Assembly: GCA_013368375.1 (NCBI GenBank)
Contig: JAACJP010000042.1
Span: forward strand, 248,001 to 312,000
DNA: 64,000 nt
Direction: 5' to 3'
From: Tricholomella constricta
Taxonomy: Eukaryota; Basidiomycota; Agaricomycetes; Agaricales; Lyophyllaceae
Shown here: piece after piece, positions 23,521-33,807 of the stretch
Position numbering within the stretch: the first letter of the stretch is position 1
How the letters are laid out: the number at the start of each line of letters is the position of its first letter
Program-made: the position numbers and the translations under genes
The notes under the pieces: generated by a model
Databases searched by the model: none
Seen by the model: the letters and a program-made list of their open reading frames with translations, nothing else
Told to the model about the DNA's origin: nothing

Positions 23521-23667
23521 TGCAGGCGTGCATCATGGCCTCCACGACGCATGGTCCGTGCGGCTTACAGAACTATAAATACATTGTGGTGTACCATATA
23601 TAGATCTATCTTACCATATCCTGTCTTTCCCGCCCTACCGTGAGACTTGCTGAGGTTAACGCCTCCA
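23521..23667 (+). repeat. 3' LTR of the TRIM
   Basis: 147 bp direct repeat of 22877-23023, followed by the TCAC target duplication. Confidence 0.85.
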
Positions 23668-26247
23668 TCACCAGGTGCCTCTGGGACGGGGTTGGCGAAG
23701 TACGGCTCGTCCAAGTCGAAAGGCTCCTCATCCTCGTAGGTGTCTGGGAAATTGCATGGCTGTGGCGCAATGTCGGTAGAGGAGGTGGTACTGGTTTTGA
23801 GGCCAGGAAACTCGTTCTCGTTGAATATAACGTCACGAGAGATGTGCGTTTTCTTCGTGACGGGGTCGTAGACAGACCAGCCAGCGTACTTGTCCGGGTA
23901 CCCGATGAAAATACCCTTGATGGTATGGCCTTGAAGCGACTTGCGCTTTTCACGACCTATTAGGACATAAGCGCGACAACCGAACACGCGCAGGTGTCCA
24001 ATTCTCGGTTTCCTGTTTTTGAACGCCTGGAAGGGCGTGGTGCCTGCTGGTAGCGCAGAGGTGGGGCAACGATTGTGGACGTGCCGATATACGCTAGCAG
24101 CGTAGCGTCAGAAAGACATGGGCAGGCCGGCCTCCTCGAGCATAGAGGAGATCGCTTCAGCGATGGTACGATTGGCGTGCTCCGAGACACCGTTCTGCTG
24201 TGGTGTCGCAGGCGTCATCCACTCGATGCGTATTTCTTCAGCTGCAAGGTGCGCGAGGAATTCCTTGAGGATGTACTCAGCGCCGTGATCGGTATGCAAG
24301 CAACGAATCTTCCTTCCTGTGTGGCACTCCACGAGCGCCTGGAAGATCTTGAATGCTGCAAAGACGTCACTTTTCTTTGCCATGGTGAATAGCTCAAGCC
24401 ACCGAGTGCAGTCGTCGATAAACGTGACCCAGTAGCGGTGTCCGTGGCTCTCAGAGGCCATCGGACCATGGACATCGCTGAAAATGCGATCCAGGGTACC
24501 AGTAGCGCGGTCAGCAACTTCTGGGAAGGGGCTGCGGTGTTGTTTGCCGCTAATGCAGGCCTCACAAAGCTTTGGCATGGGTGCGCGTGAATTAATCACG
24601 AGATCTGCTGTTAGCTCTTCGCGGATCAGTTGATCAACGCGGTCTCTCCCTAGATGGCACATCCTACGGTGGAGGAGGTTGCGATCGACGGCGACGGCTC
24701 GTGATGCAGTTGCCGGAGAGTTGGGGAGAGGGGTTTGAACGATTGTAAAACCGTTAAGATATCCAGTTGTGGATGAATCCACCGTTGCGGTGAATATGAG
24801 TGTTCTCATATTGTTGTGGTAAAAGGAAAGCGTGCGTCCGCGAATGACAACGAAGAAATTCCGACGAGTCGTGAGGGAGAGAACGGAAAGCAGATTATTG
24901 GTGAGGGCGGGTACAAAAAGTACATCGGAGAAGATTACGTCCCGCAGACGTCCACCGTCTGCACCCGTCCCGCTTGGCATGAAACGAACTGATCCCTTCC
25001 CTTCACTGTAAACGACCTTCCCATCGGCGAGGTGAATAGGAACTCTCCACGACTTGAAGTCCTCGCCGAACCATTCGCGATGTGGTGTCATGCTCGCAGT
25101 GGCGCCAGTGTCTGTGTTCCACCGGTCAGTGACGGGATCGGTGGAGTGGGATAGGCGACAAACAGCAGCGTCCGCCTTGACAGCAGGGCCGTCGCATCCG
25201 TCTTCGGTTTTGGTGGAGGCGGTGTTCGCTTTCTTTCCACCACGATTTCCGCGTCCGCCGCGACCTTTGCTTCCGCTTCCCCCACTGCCTTTCCCGGAAT
25301 CGGTTGCCTTGTCCTTGTCCTTCCCGATCGCCCTGATGCGGTCGTACAAGGGGCAGGCTGCCATGGTGTGCTCACCATCGCAGATGTAGCACATGAGCCG
25401 TGCAGCGGCGGCAGCAGCGAGAGCGACGGCAACAGATTCAGCGTCCTCGAGAGCGGCGCGGCGTTGCGTCTCTTCGGTGCGGAAGGCATCGAGGATGGCG
25501 TCCTTTGTGAGGGTGCTGAGGAGGAGTACTGACGAGATGAATGAGTTATACTCAGCGGGTAGGGCGCGGATCATTGCCATAATAGTCAATTCCTCATCCA
25601 GCTTCTCCAGGGTGTAACCCTTGATGACCGCTCCTGAAGGGTCGATGTGATCGGCAGGCCTGAGCGCCTTCACGCGCAGCATAGCGCCTTCCACACGCGT
25701 AGTCAGATCCGTCAACGATTCGGTGTCGAGTTTGCAGATGCCGAAGAGGTCGCTGAGGGAGTTGAAGCGCGAGTTGGGGGCAGATTTGCTGTGGACTTCG
25801 CGGAGCTTGTCCCACATGGCGGCGGGGTCATCACGGATGGCGTCGACGTGAATCTTGTTGGCTTCGTCTAGCCACTGGTAAATTTCTCCAGCGGCCTTGT
25901 CGCTCCGATTGTTGTAGGTGTTGACGGCCACCTGATGCGCAGCGGCCTCGACGGTGGTCAGAACGGTGCCGGCCGGAGATGGTAGAGGGGGGAGTTCTTT
26001 CCTAAGCACGATATGATTGATGCCCACTGACATCAAGCGCCCGTACATCGACTTCTCCCAGGTGTTGTACTTGACAACACCGAGTTTGGACAGAGGCGAT
26101 CGCGATGAATCTTCTGACATGATTGATGAGATAAGGGGGGGAAGCTTCGAGCTCGACAGATTGACTGGAGCGATGCTGATTCGATGCCGGCTGCGACGTG
26201 TGAACGGAGCTGGGCAAGTGAGATCTTCGGGTGATAAGTCAGGGCAC

Positions 26248-26260
26248 GGGGCCCATAACC
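26248..26260 (-). promoter_or_regulatory. Half-tRNA primer-binding site of copia 1
   Basis: Directly inside the 5' LTR, the minus strand reads GGTTATGGGCCCC. Its complement GGGCCCATAACC matches the anticodon stem-loop of eukaryotic initiator tRNA-Met (anticodon CAT), as in Drosophila copia, which uses a cleaved half-tRNA. Confidence 0.7.
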
Positions 26261-26544
26261 TGTTGCGATTTTTTTGGCGGGGACGACGAACACTGAAGGA
26301 TCTCGGGTGTGACTTCTCTCAGTGAGCACTTAGGACTGGGGTCCGGAAGTGTAAGTGAAATAGAGTAAGTAAGTATGATTAGTGTGTAGCGTACCTGGGG
26401 TCCGGAAGTGTAAGTGAATAGAGTAAGTAAAGAACTCTAGTCTACGGATGAAAAAGATATCTATCGTAGTCACGTGCATCCGGATCAGTAGGTAGAGACG
26501 GAGGTAAGTATGTAGCCGGGGCAGTAAGAATAACAGCTGCGACA
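26261..26544 (-). repeat. 5' LTR of copia element 1
   Basis: 284 bp, collinear with 20441-20724, and flanked by the CCCAA duplication. The minus-strand sequence continues inward as GGTTATGGGCCCC, the primer site. Confidence 0.92.
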
Positions 26545-27659
26545 CCCAAAAGCTCAGAGAGTACTGTGTGCCCCTGTTGTGGTCCATGTAGGTGCCGTGT
26601 AAGCCTGTAGAAGTATTCCAAGAGCAGTGCCATTCCATGTCATATCCCTTGCAGGTGCTGTGCGTACCGTGCAGTGCCGTGCAGGTGCCGTGCAGTACCA
26701 TGCAGTACCGTGAGCAGTACCGTGGATGTGCCGTGCAGTACTGTGGAGGTCCGTGTCGCACCGCGCTGTTCTACATGATGCAGTGATTATGTTATGGTAA
26801 AGCTTGACCAATACGCATAAGAAACGCACACTAAGATGAGCCCCCTAACGATGGTCTGACAGAGCGGGCAAGGTCAGCCAGAGAGCTGGGGGGAGAGTCT
26901 GCAGTAAGTCAGGAACTTACCAATGTTTGCGATAAACAATAAATATCCTGTGCTATTAAACAAAGTAGAGAGCCAGCTCTCTACTTTCGGAGCGGAACAG
27001 TCGCCCCGACAAAAGCCTGTGAAATGTTACTGTCAAAGCAAAACACGATTCGGATGTGATTCACGCAGCATTCGAGATTGAAACATCAGAAGAATTGATT
27101 TGACATTGTATTCTTGCCGAATCGTCAACTTTAACTATCACTAATGTAAAGATTTCTGCAGTCCTACTACCGTGTCATCCTTCACCTGCCCTGCGAGACA
27201 TATTATTCCGTGGCACGGAAGCACGGCAGCCACGGCATTGCCATGGTAAATTTCTTGTGCCCGAATTCTACAGGTCTGATTAGTATAACTAATTGAAGAG
27301 AGTATGTAAAAAGAACTTACCCCAGAGTCTATGCACGGTGTGAAAGACAGCTGAGGGTAAATTGGATCTGTCTATCGAAGACTGTATGAAAATAATAAGG
27401 TTCAGTTGCAAAAACTAGTAAATAGGAAAACGATCGTAGCCACTGCGTTCAACGCCGTGGCGTAACATATAGGCGCGTCCCAATCAGGTAATTGGATGGA
27501 TTAGGAAGTCACCATTACCATCAAAACGGCGGGGTCATGGTAAGTCGAGCTCCAACAAGATCGAAAGGAATCCATCAACCGTTTTTGGACTCGTCCGCAC
27601 ATTCTCCGCGTCTAAAGTAAGCCTTGATCCATTTTTCGAGCCCACCAACCCCTTCAATC
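26545..27659. other. Spacer with GCCGTGC tracts
   Basis: No gene recognised. CCGTGCAG-type units fill about 26587-26770, and a short inverted tract is at about 27205-27270. The rest is AT-rich. Confidence 0.45.
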
Positions 27660-27799
27660 ATGTCCACTTACACATTCATCGAAAGAGATATTCTGAACAC
27701 TGCTATTCTTCCAGATGAACCAGACAATGTCGCCTCGTACATTACAAAGACGACATATAGGTCTGGCTTTGTCGGTACCAAAATCACATCATTGATACC

Positions 27800-28132
27800 T
27801 GTTAGAATCCGATCTATCAGTTAACTAAAGGAACACAGAAATATCCTTAGTCTGTGTGCAAGGACTATTATATTCTGTGTCGTACCTAAAGGAACACAGA
27901 AATATCTACAGTAGAATAAGTATAGTGTCCGTTAATATAAGTATAGTGCGACTTACCCTTAGTCTGTGTGCAAGGACTAAGGGTATCCGAGTATTGTAAG
28001 GTAGGTATATATATGTACAGAGTGTCCTTTGTGTGAAGTATATCAAAGAGTCTTTGTAGTAATGTATGAAAGGATGAAAGAAAGAAAAGATCGGGCACGC
28101 TTACGGTGCTAGCGGATCACTGGATCGCAACA
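27800..28132 (-). repeat. 3' LTR of copia element 2
   Basis: TGTTAGAATCC ... ATCGCAACA on the plus strand. The LTR holds internal direct repeats: TAAAGGAACACAGAAATATC twice and CTTAGTCTGTGTGCAAGGAC twice. The purine tract GAGGAGGAG (minus) lies at 28133-28141. Confidence 0.95.
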
Positions 28133-28139
28133 CTCCTCC

Positions 28140-31100
28140 TCACCGTAAGTGTGCTCCTCCTCGTGTGGAATCATGGTGGAGGCCGAGCATGCTGCGAAGG
28201 CGAGAGAATTGTGGTAAGGGAAGAGCTTTGGTGAATAAGTCGGCGACGTTATCTTTGGTGTTTATGTAGCGGATGGTGAGTTCTTTGGACGCGACGCGTT
28301 CGCGAAGGAAATGGTATTTTATGTCGACGTGTTTGACGCGAGAGTGGAGGAGAGGGTCTTCGGATAGGTTAATGGCCGCGTTATTATCGCAGAGGATGGT
28401 GGTGGGACCGTGGACGGTATGTTCGATGGCGTGAAGGAGAGCGCGGAGCCAGATGCATTCTTGGGCCGAATCAAAAGCTGCCATATACTCAGCCTCGCAT
28501 GATGATGCCGCGACGGTCTTCTGCTTGCGTGATGCCCAGGATACAAGTCCAGAACCAAGCGACCAGGCGTAGCCGCCAATGCTGCGGCGCGTGTCCAGGC
28601 AGTTGGCCCAATCTGAATCGGTGAACCCAACGAGGCCTAAAGAACCCGTACCGCCCAGAGTGAGTTTGAGGTCCCGGGTTCCCTTCAAGTAACGTATAAG
28701 CCGTATCCCAGCATTCCAGTGTAGGTAAGAATAACAGTCTAGATATTGGGTGAGTTGTTGGACGGCGTATTGGATGTCGGGTCGGGTAGAGATGGCTAGG
28801 TAGAGCAGACAGCCAACAAGGGAGCGGTATGGGATCTTCTCGATTGCGTCTTGTTCCTCTGGGGGTAGTGTTTTGCGGTCGACGCGACGCAGTTTGAGTC
28901 CCGGATCCATTGGTAACGAAAGTGGTGTGGCGTCCTTCTGGCCAAATTGGGAGATGATTCTATCGATCAGCGCGGTTTGCGATAAGCTAACTGAGCGGTT
29001 CGGTCTATCCCATTCGACCGTGATACCGACGATGTGGCGTGGGGTGCCAAGGTCGGTGATTGTCCAGGCGCTGCTAAGCTGTTTTTTGAACCGTTCATTT
29101 TCGTCTTTTGAGCTCGCGATTGATAGGAAATCGTCGACATGTACTGCGGTGATAATGGTACCGGTGTCAGTCTTCCTGTAGTATACGCACGATTCGCATG
29201 CCAGGCGGGTGAAGCCCCATTTGAGCATGTTGTCGTTCAGGGTCTTGTTCCATATCCGTCCCGCCTGCTTCATCCCGTAGAGCCCTCGTTCCAGTTTCCA
29301 CACCCAGCCCTCCTTCCCCGGTTCTTCAAATCCTTTGGGTTGGGCCATGTAGATCGTTTCTTCTGGAGGTAATATGCCGTAAAGGAAGGCAGTCTTGACG
29401 TCGATCTGGATGGCGTCCCAGCCGAAGGAAGCCGCTAGGTGAAGAAGAATACGCCATGATTCCATACGCGCTGTCGGTGAGGTTGTTTTTGTGTAATCTT
29501 GACCGTATACCTGGTTGAACCCTTTCAGCACGACGCGTACTTTGTGGCGAGTGACCTTTCCGTTCTCATCTCGTTTGAGTGTGAATACCGGTTTACCCTT
29601 GTGGATCTTGTGCCCGTCAGGGACGTCCTCCCGTGGAACGAGTTTGTAGACGCCCATGTCCTTGAGGGACTTGAGCTCATCGCGGTAGCCCGCCTCCCAG
29701 AGGTCTGCGTCTGGTGAACTTTGCGCTTCCTCCCAAGTCTTCGGCTCTCCGGGATCCATTGCCGTCGGATCAATGTCAGGGTGCTCGTCGATCGACATCA
29801 GTGCGGCTAAGATCTGATCGAACTCTTTATCTGCAGCACGTACGTCATCGTTCTGATCCGGTGGTCTGGATTCCGCTGCGCGTCGGAGGTCCTCCAGTGC
29901 TTGCCTTCGTTCTGCCCGTGTCTCCTTCAATCGTTCTCCCGCCTCCTTGGACTCTCGTACGGCTCTCTCGGTGCGGGTTTCAGTGGGGTTATCGGGGTTG
30001 CTCTTGGCTGTTGGGACCTTGGTACGTGTGGTGCGGCGCTCGGTGGTTGCTGGGGGAGGTTCGTCTTCTGGAGGTATGATCGCGGGTGGCTCTGGGGGTA
30101 TGATGATGTCTGGGAGGGGTTCGTCGTGTTGGATGATGATTGAGGGTTCTTCGGCTGCGTTGCTCAGGATATCGGCGATGGTGGGGGGGTCACTTGGTTG
30201 GGGTACAGGGATGGATGGTATAGATGGAGGGGGATGGCCATCGTGGCTTTCCAGGAATCGGACGTGGTACGTGCTGTGTATTCTCCCGGTTGTCTTGTCA
30301 TAGCATCTGTACGTTTTAGCTGCTCGATCATAGCCGACAAGGATACACTCAACCGAGCGTTCATAAATTTTGGGGTTATGTTTGTTCAAGATTAGAACGA
30401 ATGCGCGGCAACCTATCTCGCGCATATATGAGTAGTCCGGTTTCTTATCGTACCAAAGTTCATCCGGCGTGACGTTTTTGAGCGACGATGTCTTCGTTTT
30501 TCCCGTGAGGTGCGTTGCAGTGAGGTAGAACTCTACCCAGAGGGATGGGGGGCAATCAGCCGCGATGCGCATCGTGCGAGCCTTGCCCATAAGTGTGCGG
30601 TGCATTCGCTCAACGCGTCCCATGTGCGCTGATGTGTATGGCGCTCCAAATTGGTGTGTGATACCGTGTGCTTTGAACCATGCTTCAGACTCTTTACTTT
30701 TGAGTTCGCCGTCGTGACCAGTGCGTAGGATACCGACTTTGAGTCCTGTCTCGTTCTCCCGTGCGAGAATCCATGCCTTCAGCTCTGGGAATGCTTCGTT
30801 CTTGCGCTTAAGGGGAATAGACCACGGTTTGTTGGTATAGTCGTCAACAATGTTCATTATGCATGTGTGTCCCGTCTTTGAGGGTACAGGTGATTCGCCC
30901 GTAAGGTCTACCCATACGGTCCCAAGCTTTCGCGTCGCCCTATGCCCCTTCCCCTCCTCCCGCACCTTCGGAACTGGTTTCCTGGATTGCTTCCCAAGGA
31001 TACAGTGTTCACATTTAGGTGGTTTGAGGGGGAAAGAAGATGGCATACCTTCGACCATTCCCGCCTTTGCCATTTCGATAATGGACTGGTAGTTGGCGTG

Positions 31101-32783
31101 TCCTAGCCTGCGGTGCCAGGTCGCGAGGTCGGGGGAGTGCTGCGCAACCATAGTATGTTCTGCTTGTGCGGATTGGAGGTCGAGGGCATATAGACGTTTG
31201 CCGGAGGTGTGGAGGCGAGTGGCGGTGGCGATGTGAGCGCCGGTAGATTTGTTATAGATCTTCGCGCCCGTGGTATCAAAAGCAGTGGTGGTTCCGGAGT
31301 GGTCGGACATGGAGCCGACGGATAAAAGACGGACAGTGGATTTGGGTACATAGAGGGCGTCTTCAAGGATTATATATGCGCCTCTCGAGACTCGGAGACG
31401 GATCTTTCCTATTCCTACTGCAGCGATCGAGGAACCGCCGACGCCTCGGATAGGTCTAGCTGGAATAGGGCGTAGGGAGTAGAAGTCCGATGCATCTGGG
31501 GAGATGTGCACCGTCGCGCCTGTGTCCAAATAGAAAGGATGTTCGACGAGGGAGATGAGTGGCGTACGCTGGGATTGTTGTAAGGGGGCGATGCTGGATA
31601 GGGCGACGTCGGGATTGTTCGCGTTAGTGTATTCATTCCAGTCGACGCTAGTTTTAGGCTCCTCCCCAACGGCAAGCCACATGTCGTGTTCGAGTGCTTC
31701 AGTAGTGGCGAGCGCGTCTCCTGGGATGTCGTCTGATGCGAGTCCCGCAAATTCCGGCTTGCTGCTAGTCTGGGCGGCGACGTAGGCTGCGATCGACGCA
31801 GCATCGCCTTCAATGCAGTATGCTTTTCCCCCCTCCGGCGTGATGGTGATCTTCGATGAGGGGGAGGTAGATTTACTGGCTTTGTTCCTCCGCGCGTTGT
31901 AATGAGCGTGGCGCGCGGCGCGCGATTCGTCCAGAGTCTTCCCCTCCTGACCTCCTCCTTCGAGAATACACCATTCCTTAGTGTGGCCCTTAGCAGGGCG
32001 TCCGCGTTCCAGGCAGCCGGTGCATATGAGGTCCGTGCCCGTTCGGCGGTGGGTGTGGGGTTTCGCAGCGAAGGCAGTGGCGGTAGTGGTGTCGGTCTTG
32101 TCCCCATTGAGGAGGGTTTGCTCATTCTCGAGGTAGCGGCGGATGTCGGTGGATTTGTATGGTTTATCTCTGGTTGATGCTGCGATGTCGCGAGAAATGT
32201 TGGATCGCGCGTGGGCGAAGGTCTTGTCGGAGAGAGAGCCGAGGCATGCTATGCACTTCAGCGTGTCGGAGGATACTTCACCGACTGCAAAGGCGCGATC
32301 AATCTTCTCGAAGATGGAATCGATGGTTTCGGTGAGTGGGGTGTCCGGCGAGCACTTCGTCGAGAGGGCTTCCTGAAGAAGTCGCACCTGTTGGACCGGT
32401 CCGGATCCCTCATGTCTACCCTTTATCGCCAGCCAGCATGCCTTTGCTCCTTCCTTCGAGAGAAACTGTCGCTCGGAGCTGGCGACGCCGGTAGCTAAGA
32501 ATGCGCAGGTAAGCCGATCATTGTGGGCCCAGTTGCGGTAGGCCCGTGGTTCAAAAGTTTCGTGGGGACGGAGCGGTGGGTCGAAGGCGTACTCCCACAA
32601 GCCGTTCATTACGAGTTCATTCTCGAAGTCCCGAGCCCAGGTAGTGTAGGCACCGTCGTCTTTAGCAAGTAGGTGTCCCTTGTAACTGAGCGCGATCTTT
32701 ATGGGGGAAACCGTGCATGCGCTCGAGTTATCGATTCTGCGCATTTCAGACGCCGTAGCGGCGTCGATTGGGGGGCTAGTCAT
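28140..32783 (-). CDS. Copia element 2 gag-pol polyprotein
   Basis: A single 1547-residue frame from ATG 32783 to TGA 28140-28142, with no frameshift. Gag comes first, with a C-x2-C...H...C zinc-binding stretch (residues about 252-275). The protease has LDTGATVH (about 423). Integrase has HRRLGH and CEHCILGKQ (about 555-600), then a catalytic core with VWVDLTG, HDGEL and a glutamate near RVERMH. RT has KTAFLYG and the HVDD form of the polymerase motif (about 1225). RNase H has FTDSDWAN and EAEYMAAF. The C-terminal order protease-integrase-RT-RNase H defines Ty1/copia. It acts in cytoplasmic particles and the nucleus. Confidence 0.95.
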   Translation of the reverse strand: MTSPPIDAATASEMRRIDNSSACTVSPIKIALSYKGHLLAKDDGAYTTWARDFENELVMNGLWEYAFDPPLRPHETFEPRAYRNWAHNDRLTCAFLATGVASSERQFLSKEGAKACWLAIKGRHEGSGPVQQVRLLQEALSTKCSPDTPLTETIDSIFEKIDRAFAVGEVSSDTLKCIACLGSLSDKTFAHARSNISRDIAASTRDKPYKSTDIRRYLENEQTLLNGDKTDTTTATAFAAKPHTHRRTGTDLICTGCLERGRPAKGHTKEWCILEGGGQEGKTLDESRAARHAHYNARRNKASKSTSPSSKITITPEGGKAYCIEGDAASIAAYVAAQTSSKPEFAGLASDDIPGDALATTEALEHDMWLAVGEEPKTSVDWNEYTNANNPDVALSSIAPLQQSQRTPLISLVEHPFYLDTGATVHISPDASDFYSLRPIPARPIRGVGGSSIAAVGIGKIRLRVSRGAYIILEDALYVPKSTVRLLSVGSMSDHSGTTTAFDTTGAKIYNKSTGAHIATATRLHTSGKRLYALDLQSAQAEHTMVAQHSPDLATWHRRLGHANYQSIIEMAKAGMVEGMPSSFPLKPPKCEHCILGKQSRKPVPKVREEGKGHRATRKLGTVWVDLTGESPVPSKTGHTCIMNIVDDYTNKPWSIPLKRKNEAFPELKAWILARENETGLKVGILRTGHDGELKSKESEAWFKAHGITHQFGAPYTSAHMGRVERMHRTLMGKARTMRIAADCPPSLWVEFYLTATHLTGKTKTSSLKNVTPDELWYDKKPDYSYMREIGCRAFVLILNKHNPKIYERSVECILVGYDRAAKTYRCYDKTTGRIHSTYHVRFLESHDGHPPPSIPSIPVPQPSDPPTIADILSNAAEEPSIIIQHDEPLPDIIIPPEPPAIIPPEDEPPPATTERRTTRTKVPTAKSNPDNPTETRTERAVRESKEAGERLKETRAERRQALEDLRRAAESRPPDQNDDVRAADKEFDQILAALMSIDEHPDIDPTAMDPGEPKTWEEAQSSPDADLWEAGYRDELKSLKDMGVYKLVPREDVPDGHKIHKGKPVFTLKRDENGKVTRHKVRVVLKGFNQVYGQDYTKTTSPTARMESWRILLHLAASFGWDAIQIDVKTAFLYGILPPEETIYMAQPKGFEEPGKEGWVWKLERGLYGMKQAGRIWNKTLNDNMLKWGFTRLACESCVYYRKTDTGTIITAVHVDDFLSIASSKDENERFKKQLSSAWTITDLGTPRHIVGITVEWDRPNRSVSLSQTALIDRIISQFGQKDATPLSLPMDPGLKLRRVDRKTLPPEEQDAIEKIPYRSLVGCLLYLAISTRPDIQYAVQQLTQYLDCYSYLHWNAGIRLIRYLKGTRDLKLTLGGTGSLGLVGFTDSDWANCLDTRRSIGGYAWSLGSGLVSWASRKQKTVAASSCEAEYMAAFDSAQECIWLRALLHAIEHTVHGPTTILCDNNAAINLSEDPLLHSRVKHVDIKYHFLRERVASKELTIRYINTKDNVADLFTKALPLPQFSRLRSMLGLHHDSTRGGAHLR

Positions 32784-32965
32784 GGTAGAATATGGCGGGG
32801 GGATTGGACAAAGGATTTCTGGCGAGGCGCGTGTTCCGATACGCGCTGATAAGATTTGGGGCAGTCGGCCCGATGTAGATAAGATGCTGATAATATGGGC
32901 AGTCGGCCCGGTAACCCAGAGAGATCAGGATTCAGAAAAGCTCGTCACTTCAGTGTACGGCTTAG

Positions 32966-32977
32966 ATGCCCATAACC
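32966..32977 (-). promoter_or_regulatory. Half-tRNA primer-binding site of copia 2
   Basis: The minus strand directly inside the 5' LTR reads GGTTATGGGC, the same initiator tRNA-Met anticodon-loop complement seen in copia 1. Confidence 0.7.
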
Positions 32978-33310
32978 TGTTAGAATCCGATCTATCAGTT
33001 AACTAAAGGAACACAGAAATATCCTTAGTCTGTGTGCAAGGACTATTATATTCTGTGTCGTACCTAAAGGAACACAGAAATATCTACAGTAGAATAAGTA
33101 TAGTGTCCGTTAATATAAGTATAGTGCGACTTACCCTTAGTCTGTGTGCAAGGACTAAGGGTATCCGAGTATTGTAAGGTAGGTATATATATGTACAGAG
33201 TGTCCTTTGTGTGAAGTATATCAAAGAGTCTTTGTAGTAATGTATGAAAGGATGAAAGAAAGAAAAGATCGGGCACGCTTACGGTGCTAGCGGATCACTG
33301 GATCGCAACA
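32978..33310 (-). repeat. 5' LTR of copia element 2
   Basis: 333 bp, identical by eye to 27800-28132, followed by the ATACC target duplication. Confidence 0.95.
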
Positions 33311-33807
33311 ATACCGACAGCAAATAGCCCAGGCGACACACTCGATGGCGAGATCAACTGGAAAAGGCAAACTCAATGGGAGGAGTTGCGGAGCAAACCG
33401 GATGGTATCACTGATAGGTCAGTGGCGGCTCTGATGCATTTGTTCCTCGGCCTAACCACCTTGTAGTACGTGTGAATCGCGATGGATTGGCAAGCAATTT
33501 ATGGTGAAGTATAACAACGACTCATACGTGGTTGGTACGTCACAACCCTCTCGACATCAGCGCGCTTCGGCCCCATAACGTTCCCTGTCACCAGGCAAGA
33601 GTTGGCTCTCCTCACGGCCCTGTGGATGCCACCTTTACCATCTGTCAGCCTCGCTTTCTCCACCAATCGAATCCTGCCACGATCGCTTTTTCCTCCGATG
33701 TTTCGGCCCGAGACAGGCTATTCCTACTCATGGTCATGATTTACTGCGAAACGAAGCGGCAAGAGAGAAAGTTAACACACTTTGAAGTCAGCTCAATTGT
33801 TTTATGA

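Larger units (their letters stand above)
22877..23667 (+). mobile_element. TRIM-like miniature LTR element nested in copia 1
   Basis: Two 147 bp direct repeats (22877-23023 and 23521-23667) begin TGCAGGCG and end GCCTCCA. They differ at about two positions. A 4 bp target duplication TCAC flanks the element (22873-22876 and 23668-23671). Removing it restores the copia frame through PEAPGDLPEAVG. Two bases inside the left repeat starts TGGTGACGACAGTGGCATTCG-type sequence (23026 on), the complement of a plausible tRNA 3' end. A purine-rich stretch GGGAGTTGGG precedes the right repeat. The roughly 500 bp interior has no coding capacity. Confidence 0.85.
20753..26120 (-). pseudogene. Copia element 1 gag-pol, with stop, frameshift and insertion
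   Basis: ATG at 26118-26120. The gag region is followed by a CYIC...H...C zinc knuckle (about 25380). Protease has DTGATAS (about 25120). Integrase has an HHCC region (about 24560-24680) and core segments DVHGPM, FIDDCTRW and HTDHGAEY (about 24280-24480). The frame then meets TGA at 24108-24110 but continues in phase to the TRIM at 23667. It resumes at 22872 and shifts by one base near 22350. RT (DETFAPTAHW, DITAAFLH, and HVDD in place of YVDD) and RNase H (SDADHGG, TEAEFVA) lie at 20753-22350. Such polyproteins copy RNA to DNA in virus-like particles and integrate it. Confidence 0.92.
20441..26544 (-). mobile_element. Ty1/copia element 1, complete but disabled
   Basis: Two 284 bp LTRs (20441-20724 and 26261-26544) flank a minus-strand polyprotein. 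The 5 bp target duplication CCCAA lies at 20436-20440 and 26545-26549. The LTRs differ at roughly 6-7 positions by eye. The coding region has an in-frame TGA (24108-24110), a one-base frameshift near 22350 and a 791 bp TRIM insertion, so it is non-autonomous. Confidence 0.95.
27800..33310 (-). mobile_element. Ty1/copia element 2, complete and apparently intact
   Basis: Two 333 bp LTRs (27800-28132 and 32978-33310) look identical by eye. They flank one open polyprotein frame. The 5 bp target duplication ATACC lies at 27795-27799 and 33311-33315. Identical LTRs and an unbroken ORF imply a recent insertion and a possibly active element. It differs in LTR and protein from copia 1, so it is a separate family. 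Confidence 0.96.
27660..33807 (+). pseudogene. DUF6593-like gene split by copia element 2
   Basis: Exons, ignoring the insert and one target duplication: 27660-27799, 33316-33417, 33467-33534, 33602-33807. They total 516 nt, 171 residues. The pattern (FIERDILNTAI, then GEINWK, then KQFMVKYNNDSY, then a hydrophobic end RDRLFLLMVMIYCETKRQERK) resembles the DUF6593 family, abundant in Agaricomycetes and of unknown function; that is a tentative match. The third acceptor is chosen by phase. A further exon after 33828 is possible. The 5.5 kb copia element sits in codon 47, so the gene cannot make its full product. Confidence 0.6.

Noticed and set aside
23089..23643. 184-codon plus-strand ORF inside the TRIM
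   Set aside because: It runs through the TRIM interior and into its LTR, has low-complexity content, and no homologous domain was recognised.
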